From the NCBI RefSeq assembly GCF_018139145.2, contig NC_059475.1, positions 16,062,937 through 16,126,936 on the forward strand: a stretch of DNA of 64,000 nt. Direction: 5' to 3'. The notes beneath the pieces were generated by a model that saw nothing but the letters and a program-made list of their open reading frames with translations, was not told the origin of the DNA and ran no database searches. The translations under genes were made by a program, and so were the position numbers. Of this stretch, positions 51,291 through 61,329 are shown in pieces (the stretch's first letter is position 1; every line of letters begins with the position of its first letter). Source of the DNA: Gymnogyps californianus (lineage: Eukaryota > Chordata > Aves > Accipitriformes > Cathartidae).

Positions 51291-54200
51291 TCGCCAGCTA
51301 TAAATGCACTCTCTAAAGCCCCTTGTGAAGTCTGTAGATAAAGTAGCGCTGGGCAATCTTACTTCTAGGGAGATCTGTTGTATTGTCTAAACTTACTCCT
51401 TTTCTTTGGCAGTTGTATTTCATCTTTCTTTCTCCTCTGACTGAGGCCAAACAGATAATTTCCTTTATTGCCCCCCTTGGGTGTCATGTTGTCTAGACCC
51501 AGTTGTGGATTTAACTCCAGCGATCCAGAGGAAGGAGCAGCCTCCTCCATCTTAGCTTAATGGCCAGAAGAGTCACGCAGCAAATCCCCCTGGAGTCAGT
51601 AATTTTTATCCTGTGACCTACGAGACATCATTCATATTGCAAAACTTGGATGGTATTTCTGGAGTGAGACGTGAAATATTAATTACTGGAGGCAGGGCCT
51701 GTGGAAAGCATTCCTGTTTATCACCGACTCCCACCAAGGGCTTTATGCAAGTGTCTTGGACACAGCCACGTTAGACTGATCAAGTCCAAACTGATGATTG
51801 TCTAGAGCATTAGCCTTACCTATGAGCATCCTTCAAGAAGATGATGGGCATCATCCAATAAAGCCTAAGGTGCATGCAGTAGACAAGTATACTTTTGGGT
51901 ACTTAGTTAATATTTAGTTGTGCTTTTCGTAGAGACTAGGTTTTCCTGCTGCTTAACATGTTTCTGTGATACTTTAATCAGTTGCTTATCTGTCACAACA
52001 CAGTCTGGCTGTAGTGCTCTAATCATATTGCACAGGTTTATTCTCATTTCTATCTGGCACGCAGTCATTTGTCCCCAACCTCAAAAATGGAAAGGGTGAA
52101 AAGAAAATGACCTATTGGCCCCATTACCATGCCAGTCATCCTCAAACAATGAGGCTTGTATGCCAATTACACCACACACATACAGCCTGCCGTCGGAGTT
52201 TAAACGCACACCATCATTTTCCAGGGTTTTCCAGAAGTTTTGTCAATCACTTTACAGAAGTACCATTTACTTGGGCCCACTGTCTGAGACCACTTTTAGT
52301 CCAGCACTCCGCAGAGGATGGTTACAGCTAATAAAGGTACTTTTTTTAACCTAGGAATAGCTTTGGACCAGCTGCCTTCACTAAAAGAAAGGCCAGAAAG
52401 ACTTATTTTGCCCTCTTCCTCCCCAGCATGTTGATACATAATATGTTCTGGAGACTTTGAATATTTGAAACAAGAGATAGTAATTTGTCTTTATGGGCTG
52501 CATCAAATGGTGGATTTAAAACAGTTGGAAGTACACAGAGCAAGGGTAGGAATGAGGAAACTTGGTTTGCTTCCTTGGTTACAAAATCTACAGCACAGCA
52601 GGCGAACAGAGCATGACAATTAGGGAATTACAGCTGTTAGTCACAGAAAATATGCTGCAGTTGCAGGTCAGGGACCTGAGCTTGTGGCACAGGAAGGAAA
52701 ACTGTAATTTAGAGTCTGCGAGGAACTCACTGCATGCATTAGACTTCTTGCTACTTATAGCATCTCTACACCTGTTCTCCAGGGCGGAAATCAAACAGAC
52801 AAGAACATAGATCAGCAACAAGCACCAAGGAAACCGTTCCTCTACAAGAGTCAAGAGAAGAACTACTTTCATAAAAACTATTTCTCATGATAAGAAATGG
52901 ATATTCCATCAGCTCTTGTTCATTGTCCCTCCTTCTCTGTTGGCAACCCTCTTTAAGCAGGACAATCAGAAGCGTGAACTTTAAGATGAGGGAGAGACCA
53001 AAACTTGATCCACAGAGTTATTCTGGGAGATAGCAGCTCCCTTAAGAAGCATCAGTTGTTAAAAGGGATGTATAACGCAAGTCCCACTGAAACAGGCCTT
53101 GGCTTGGAGACCTCTGTGTATTAAGCCAGAGCCTTGCATTAGTTTCCTGCAAGTGGTAGCTGTTCCTGAAGGGAACTGAAGGATACAAAGGGAAATACAA
53201 GCCTCAGACTGAAGACAATACCACTTTATTTTCCTAGCCTTCACACTACCAAAAGAAAAAAAAGTAAACTCCAATCAAAGGCACAAGAACAAACCCAACA
53301 GATACCTGCAATTACGTCATTAAAGCAACTCTGATCATAGTTTGCCCAAAAGCCATTTAAAGGAGAGGACACGTTGGTATAGTTTATGACCAAGACATTC
53401 ACGAAGCACCTTCTGTGAAATGCTATGCCACCTCTTCTTCCAATGGGAGCTGGTCCCATCCCAGAGGACCAGGGTGTGCTATAGCTACTGCACACCAGAA
53501 ACCTTCACCTGACTTCAGCTGTCCCCAAAGCTGGGCAAGAGGCTCTCATGACCACATACTTTCAAAGTGGATTTTTATCTGGACAGAGACCTTATGGCAT
53601 TTTCCTCATCATACTCCAAGTGAAGCTGTACGCAAACCATGTCCAAAGCAACCTGAAAACTGGACTACCATTTCAGTTGAGAAAGAGTGGCTTTTCCAGA
53701 CCTTGAAGGGTGTTAAGTTTTAATATTCTTTCAGTGAGTTAAGCAAATTCATAGAAGATAAACACATTCACACTGCACTGATATGCATGACTCTCAGAAA
53801 AGCTAATCTATTAAACTTGTGTGCTTTACTGTAACCTTTGATCCAGCTAAATCCTCCTTATGGAGTTCCTCATTGCCATTCCACTCAAGAAGGGAATTTT
53901 TATTTGTTTACGTCTCCAGATCTCCTCCACCCTTTGTTCCACACTGGTCATGTTTGGGTTTACTTTTTTAGATAATCTTCCTTCACTAAAATTTTAGTGT
54001 GTGGAAAAGCATCTTCCTCACTTCTCTGTCCTTAAATCAAGTTGCTTCAGAGACAGAGAACTGACTCTTAGAGCTGAGAACTGGACCATAAGGAAACTTG
54101 AGAGAATCTGAAGTTGCCGAGGAACAGAAGAAACACCCACCACACCCTGAGGCTGACCAAGAGCTGACAGCCTCTTTTCTTCAGACCTGCACCTGTACAG

Positions 54201-57200
54201 CCTGACCACACAGCTCAGATTCAAAGGCCGATACCAGGAGACCTCGGGCCAAGAGGCTCAAAGCTCTCCCTAGAGCATAACTTGCTCATTCAAGTGTTAA
54301 TAAACAAGACTTCCAGCATTTGCTTGCTGTACCAGCCAGCAGCTTTGCATCACATCTAAGCCAAACTCATTCTTTCCATGGAAGAGCAGCTATTAATAAC
54401 TTCCTATCACCCAGTCCAGCCTGCTGACCAGTAGCCAGGCCTCCCCAGCTCTCCTTGAAGGCTGGCAGCATGCCATGCAGATCAACTAATTCAAACTATT
54501 TTGGGCAGGAAGGTATTTCAGTGTCCTAGACCCTCAGACTGCCCTAAGCCAGCCTCTGTTTCAAGGTGATATCACATGAATTCACTCACTGCTCACAGTT
54601 GTGTGAGGTGTCACAGCAAGAGCTCAGAGGTTAGCAAACCTCCTGGGCTCTGGGATAAAACCTATCCCTCAGTACGCTGCCAGCGGTCTGGATGTCATGT
54701 TTTTCTGACCTTGTGAGCTCTGGGGACAAGTGGCAAGCACCTACCCTCAACCAAAGGGGTAAAATACTTTTATTCTTCTTGGTGAGTTGCCCAACCTAGA
54801 ACCTGTGCCTCACAGGGTTAGCCATCAGCCAGATGGTTTACTCACTTGGGGGCTGGGGAAGTCATGCCAAATGCTTGATGGGGACTTCCTTCCTGCCCTG
54901 TTTCTGGTTATTAGCAGACTGGCAAAGGCAAGTTGGCTCCCAGTCTCTACTCAGAAGACAACCTGTATTCTCCACCTTATTGAGACACAGCACCTGAAAG
55001 AGACATTGCTGTCATTTGGGATAGAATTTCTTTACATTAAGAACAAATAGTAGCTGAGATGCACCTCAGTCTTGTAGCCTTTTCACCAGAGTCACTTAAC
55101 CATAATAATGTGATATTTGGTTATAAAACCTTCCAGAGGAAGGCTGTAATTTGCACTTTAGAGTCTCGTGCAGTGACTTGCCCAAGATGTACCTACACCC
55201 ACTAGCTTTCTTGCTGGTACTTATGCAGTCATTTCTCTGAGGGAGATAAGGATTCACCAGGTCTTGGTGCAATGCAGCCAATACACCTCAGTAAAGTTTC
55301 GAGTCCATCCTGATAGTGCCAAGTGCTTGATGCCATTTTTAGCAAGTGGAATAACGAAGTATTTAAGGACAGATCCTTCCCCAAATAGACAAGAGCAGCC
55401 AATCAGCAGCTGTTTCTCTGGAAAGATTTTGCCAGCACTACAAATGCTCCATATGGAAGCAGAAAGATGCTAGTTCTGAGCAATAAATGCATGTCAGATG
55501 ACACTGCCACTAAATATACCTGGTGACTGTTAGCACAATTGTTTTGCTTCCAGTCTAGTTCCCCTCTTTGGTGTGGGCAGCAAGGGCATCTTAAATGAAA
55601 CAGCCTCAAGATGAATTTAGTTTAATCACTGAGTGTGAAAGGAGGGGGGGGGAAGAAGGAAGGAGAACCAATATTAAATGTGGAAACTAATACAAAAAGC
55701 TGCTGGGATATTAATAGTGTGCTGAACTAATAAGATGCAGTCAAAACTATGAAGCTTCTGTAACACCGCAGCAGCTGCTACTGTGAAGTAAGAGACTAGA
55801 GTGGATCTGTGTATTTACAGCAGTTATCTGAAAGCCTGGGCATGTAATTCCACTCAGAATCCCCACCAACACAAATACATTAAAAGCAGACTCAGAAAGC
55901 TCCTGTAAACCCACTAAGCACAATAGCTAAAGTTTCCACAAGAAATAATTCATAGCATTACAGCTATTCTCACACAGATGGGCTAAGAGCCTTGCTGGAC
56001 CGAACATGGAGCAGAAGCTCTTGCTGAGAGCAGGCTATACTGTAGCAGCCCAAATACCTTCCAGCTCAGCTTAAAAAGCCTTCTGGGACAGGAACCTTTA
56101 ACAAAAAGAAGTCTGCCCCATAGAAGTTATGCTAGACAGTGACTGTTTAAAAACCTTACAACCACATCGGCTTTTTTTTTTTTTTTTGCATGCACCTACA
56201 GGCAAAGTTGGTTTGTCTATTAAGAGATGAGACAAGGCATCTGTTTCCTTCAAGATTTTTTGATTCTGGAGACAAGAAGCCCCTTTGGCCAAGCTCTCAG
56301 CCCTACTTCAGCTGCCTCAAGAACTGGGAGGCCAGCAATGCCTGCACCATTCATGGATACACCAACCACATGGAGAAGGAACATCAAGGTCCAACTTCAC
56401 ACCTCTGAAGGGAGAAATTTAATTTCTTTGGAAGAACTATCTCGACACTGTTTCTGGCAGAGAGAAGACAGCCATAGGAGGTCAAGGATGCAGGCCCTGC
56501 ACAGACTGCTGAGCTAACAACAAGCAATGCCACTTACTAAGTCTTTGAAGGGTTGGTGCTGTAAGCAATCCCTCAGAGGTAGGTCTGCCCTAGAGCTTTT
56601 GTTTTGGAAAGAGCAGGTGTTTGCAGCCTAACACAGGCTGCTAAGCATTTGCATGCCTGCTGCTCAGCTCTTGCTCTTCCCCAGACAGACTCATTGCAGT
56701 TATGTTTGCAGATGGAGGAGTGACTTGGCCTCGCTGCCTGCAAGCCCGTTAGACCCAGCTGCAATCCCTTGGTGCTTCATATTCTTCCATCTGCTTGAAA
56801 GACCTGATGGACATTTGAGAGACACTAAGGTCTTGGAGAAGGAAGTAGTGCAAAGGTTGTTTTGGACACAGCCCTAGCAGACAGCTCCAGGCTGACCACT
56901 CGGATGCTTTAGGCTCATGAGCCTTCATGAAGTAACCAGGACACACACTTTCTTCTGTCAGCAGATCACAAGAAGGACCCAAGTGCAGAGAACAAGCCCA
57001 GGCAGAGAGACACCTCCCCAGAGCTAGGGCAAAGCTCAAAGCACCCATCACGCAGGGCTGGAACTCCCTACACTAGCTGGTAGATGTCAGCAACATGCTC
57101 ACTAACAGCTCTGTCATGCCTTCTGTGCTCAAAAGCCACCCATGGGCTTTTACACATCACCACAACCTTGCAAAAGGCTGAAGAAGTCTACATGATTGAG

Positions 57201-58090
57201 ATCCCTTCACAAAGCACAAGAAAGGTGGTATTCGGTGAACCCTACGGAAGAAGTGGGGAAAACTCAACACACCATACACGTTGCACCTGCCATGCTAGGG
57301 GCACGTTAGGAAGAGCTGCAACCAGAATAGCAAAGTACTGCTATTGCCCAGAAACGCTACAGTTCTGGGTATGGACCAGGATCCCATTATGGAATGAGTA
57401 GATAAGCACATAATAGGAATATATTATGGATTTGAGAGTAGATGAACATGGTCCCTATACAAGAAGGCTACAATCAAACAAACAGGATCACCATGATCCC
57501 CTTGGACTCCTCAAGATAAGCAGTAGCCCTGAAGTGCCTAAAGCCCTTGCCATGGTTAACTATTCCAGTGAGAGCTCTCTGAAGGCTGAGCAGCAACCTA
57601 ATGTTAGATAGCAAGACACTAAGAGAGTAATAAATGCCATTTTGTTAAGGAAACTTTAAAGAAGAGTTACAGTTTTGAAGACTCTTTAAGCTTTTGTCAC
57701 TGGCAGGGAAGGGGAGAAGTCAGGTTACTTAACTGCTGTTATGACAATTATCAAATGGAAGAGGCCAGTGACATGAAGAGAACATTGCAGTTCATAGCGA
57801 AATTCCACTATGCTTTTCATTAGGTGTGTCCAATTACTTCCAGTATAAATTAGCCAGACAGTTGAAAGCAGGTTTGCAGAAAACGAGTTTAACACTATTA
57901 TCAAGTGGAAAAAAGAAAACAAGGAAAGACTCGTTTCCCATTAAATAGTCACAAAAGTCTGGAGCTACTTTGGAGATCTTTCAGACCCTGCAAAATCTTT
58001 CAGGCTTCCTATATGCTTCATTGACAAGATCCAGGACTCCAAGATAGCACTTAATGTTAAACTTGTGCAACAGTTCTAGGAATAAAAACC

Positions 58091-58115
58091 AAGTCAGCTC
58101 TAGTAGAGCTGACTT
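58091..58115. repeat. 11-bp inverted repeat with 3-base loop
   Basis: AAGTCAGCTCT, AGT, AGAGCTGACTT: a perfect 25-base hairpin sequence about 250 bp left of the duplicated-block cluster. Confidence 0.7.
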
Positions 58116-58363
58116 CAGAGCGCACTTTCAGGCTGCTGAGCAACTGCAGATGCAGGCAGATGGCTCATAACAACACTATTCTACCAGCTTACTCATACAA
58201 AGTGTTGCTAATAGAGCCATCCAAGTAATATTACAAACCCTCTCCCCAGTCCTACTGGGTTCAGTGACCATTCATGTTGCAAACTAACAAGTCAGCTTCA
58301 GCACCTTCAGTTAGGCCAGAAGGCAAGTAGGGAAAAGAAAACAGGAGTGACACCATGCAACTT

Positions 58364-58550
58364 GAAATATTCTATTCTAATTCTCTTCCACCATGATGAT
58401 CTCCAGACAAGGAAACCTGGTCAGTGCCACAAGAGTGCACAACAGTACAGGGCAATTTTTCCAGCTTCCTGTTTTTTTTGAGACTTTTGGTTTCCCACCA
58501 ACCAGCAGGAAACTTCCAAGCTGTCACAACAGCCCCAATCTAGTAGAAAG
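58364..58550 (+). repeat. Direct repeat block A, copy 1
   Basis: These 187 bases match 61142-61329 with a single 1-bp length difference, in the run between CTTCCT and GAGACTTTTGG (one G here, two G in copy 2). The block begins with a CR1-tail-like GAAATATTCTATTCTA and ends AGTAGAAAG, where inverted block B starts immediately. Near identity across 2.8 kb implies recent duplication or gene conversion. It contains no open frame with a recognisable domain. Confidence 0.93.
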
Positions 58551-58773
58551 ATACTACTTTGAAGCATAAGCTTTCTGCCATGAAAAACCTGTCTTTGGTG
58601 CCCCTTGGCTGAAACTCTACCTTGAACAAAGGAATACCATTACTCTATCTTGGTCACGGTGAAACATGACTGCCTCTTCTTGATCTTGCTAATGTTTTCT
58701 GGTTGAAACTGGGTGCTAATATAAAAACCATCTAGCCTATTTCTGTACTACTAACTTGTGCTTGAGCAAGTGT
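58550..58773 (+). repeat. Inverted repeat block B, left arm
   Basis: About 224 bases that pair, in reverse complement, with 59872-60111. By-eye alignment gives roughly 20 mismatches over about 215 aligned bases, nearly all transitions, plus one gap of about 16 bases present only in the right arm. The arm ends in GCTTGAGCAAGTGT. It abuts block A without a gap. Confidence 0.88.
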
Positions 58774-59871
58774 TAGTGTGGGCTGTAGTTTTCTCTGAAA
58801 GTTTAGGCAATCCTGCTGACTCAGACGAGTTTCTTCTAGAAAAACTTACAGTTTTCTATCATACTGACATGCAGAAAGAAGGCCTCATCCTATTTGCAAT
58901 ACCCAGCTCCAACAAAAGGAGAGAGTACATCATCCTATTTACAATAGGAGACTTCAAAAGCAGAACACATCAAAACCCTGTTGAAAACATGCTTTAACCA
59001 CTTTACATATGGCAAAACTGCAAAGGCCTATTCACTTTATCTCCACCTCAAAACAGAGGTAGGGAGGGGTGAAAGCACTAACCTGGGGACAGAAAGCTTG
59101 GAAGAGCCTGGCCCTTGCCGTAACCCCAGGACAGCTCCTCCACAGGCACCCTGAGGCTGAAGAGCACTCCCGCTTGAGCCCAGTGCCTGCTCACCCCAGC
59201 CTTTCCTCCCCCCATCAACCAGAAAGGGCCAACCCTCACTAAGGCAGCTCTTGGGAGTGCCTAACAGGATTACATACACAACATAGTAAGAACAGCAGCT
59301 CTGCATTGTAATGAGACAGGCATACCTTTGGCTTCAAGGCATAGTGCTGTCAGGTAAGCAGCAAGTTTCTCAGTGGCAGTTTATTCAGCCTACCAAACAC
59401 TAAGGGTTGTTTGTGCTCCAAATTCAGTCTTTAGCTGCCTGAGCACCATGCAACTTAAGACTATTCTCTAGAAGCAGACCAACTGGGACCTATTCTTTCA
59501 TTGTCAGAAAAAGAGGGGGAGGGATCTACGTGGAGGGCAAATGAGAGCCCAAAGCATACCTATGCCTAGTTCCCCTATTGCCTGCATCTTGTCCTTACTG
59601 AGGGGGATTAAGTCTGGAAAAAAGCTTCATTATCTGGAACAGTGCTATGATCCTACACTTTGCCTTTTCGCAGTTGGATGGAACCAGACTGGGTGCACAG
59701 CAGTGCAGGCTGAGCCATGCACACATGACTGAGATAGGAAGAGACACTAATAAAACCTCCAGGGCTTTCTCAGACCATCCTGTCATTCAGTATAAGAATC
59801 ACAGAGGAAACAACTCCACCTTACCTGAGCTGGGCATTGAAAATAGCCAAGCTCCAACATTAAATGAGCAC
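58774..59871. other. Spacer between inverted arms, non-coding
   Basis: About 1.1 kb of unique sequence with no recognised gene. Open frames of 79-89 codons here lack any domain. The spacer would form the loop if the flanking arms paired in a transcript. Confidence 0.55.
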
Positions 59872-60111
59872 ACACTTGCTCAAGCACAAGTTAATAGTAC
59901 AGAAATAGGCTAGATGGTTTTTATATTAGCACCCAGTTTCAAGCAGAAAACATTAGCAAGATCAAGAAGAGACAGTCACGTTTTACAGTGACCAAGGTAG
60001 AGTTTAAGGAGAATTTCACTACGGTACTCCTTTGCTCAAGGCAGAGTTTCAACCGAGAGGCACCAGAGACAGGTTTTTCATGGCAGAAAACTTATTCTTC
60101 AAAGCAACATC
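59872..60111 (-). repeat. Inverted repeat block B, right arm
   Basis: About 240 bases that are the reverse complement of 58550-58773, with one additional stretch of about 16 bases (around 60008-60023). Similarity stops abruptly at both ends: the sequence after 60111 does not match block A or what lies left of it. Confidence 0.88.
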
Positions 60112-61097
60112 TGTTGCCACTTACAATAGCCATATGAATACTCTGAGCTCTTACTACAACATACTCATAATACAGAGTTAAAGGTTATAATATCTAGACA
60201 ATTGGATATGGTAGTCCATGACATTGTCAGAAACACGAGTGAATAGGATGCCTGCACTGAAATTCATGCAAAACAGTTTTCAGTGATGCTATCCTGACTA
60301 CGCACAAGCCAGGAGAGAACATTAAGATTTCATAGACTTTTAAAGAAAATACTTTACACACGCACACATTCAAGGAAAAACCCACCACTGCACACAGTGC
60401 CAGGAACCAGGTGCTGCTGCAGCAGATCAAGGATGTCTCAGCCATTCCAAGGAAGAGCATTTCTACTGCTACTCTTTGCAACTGCCACAGCAAACCCCAC
60501 GGTGGAAAGCATTGTGCTCACACCTACTCAGCAAGGGCAGTGGAAGTTAAAATCCTTTCGCACAAAGGTTGCTACAATGCATCCTCTCCACCCATGCAGC
60601 TTTGCAGCTTAATTGAAGTTCAGGCATATAGTTCTGGGCTATAAACATTTGTTTTACTAATCAAATCATTATTCCTGATATATTTGCCTTCATCCACAGG
60701 CAGATTTCAGCATGGACCAAACTTGTAAGCTTTTCCCATCCTGTGTCCAGACCACCCACTGCTTAATCACCAGAATCCAATTAGAGAAGGTCTTAAAACT
60801 AGCTAGGAAAAACAGGTAATGAATTTAAACCCTATATATGATAAACTTAAGATGTGGGGTCATGGACTAAAATAGGTGTTGAAAGCACAAGTAAAAGGAA
60901 ATAATGTTCACAAGGAAATGGGCAGAATGACCAGGCAGGAGAAACAGTGACAAGCAGGTCACAGAAGTGATATTAGCAGAATTATTTGCAATATTGAGAC
61001 TTCACCTACAAACACTAAAATCAGAAATTTACCTACTCTACAGAGAGGTCAGAGAGCAGATGCATTTCCATTTACTTCCATCTAATCACACAAGTAT
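60112..61097. other. Non-coding DNA within the duplicated-block cluster
   Basis: No gene was recognised. Open frames of 71-88 codons on both strands have no domain. Confidence 0.55.
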
Positions 61098-61160
61098 CAA
61101 CTGGAGTTGGACTAGATGATCATTATAGGTCCCTTCCAACTGAAATATTCTATTCTAATT
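61098..61160 (+). mobile_element. CR1 LINE 3' end, very short
   Basis: GGAGTTGGACTAGATGATCA, then TAGGTCCCTTCCAACTGAAA, then two ATTCTATTCTA-like tail units. This is the typical plus-strand CR1 3' terminus, truncated to about 60 bases. Its tail runs straight into block A copy 2, and the same tail also begins block A copy 1. Confidence 0.82.
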
Positions 61161-61329
61161 CTCTTCCACCATGATGATCTCCAGACAAGGAAACCTGGTC
61201 AGTGCCACAAGAGTGCACAACAGTACAGGGCAATTTTTCCAGCTTCCTGGTTTTTTTTGAGACTTTTGGTTTCCCACCAACCAGCAGGAAACTTCCAAGC
61301 TGTCACAACAGCCCCAATCTAGTAGAAAG
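61142..61329 (+). repeat. Direct repeat block A, copy 2
   Basis: These 188 bases match 58364-58550 except for one extra G. Unlike copy 1, this copy is preceded by a longer piece of CR1 3' end (61098-61141), so it is the more complete version and probably the source. The sequence after 61329 does not match block B. Confidence 0.93.

Larger units (their letters stand above)
47966..58357. other. Non-coding DNA with C/A excess
   Basis: No gene was recognised in this stretch of about 10.4 kb. All open frames are under about 110 codons and lack domains. The plus strand shows C and A excess, for example C 26, G 10, A 15, T 9 in 50461-50520. It contains a weak CR1-like remnant (51190-51290), a T16 run (56172-56187), small palindromes at 49817-49838 and 58091-58115, and possible conserved non-coding sequence around 51560-51780. 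AATAAA hexamers on the minus strand (near 48104 and 49306) are present but not linked to a transcript. Confidence 0.55.
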
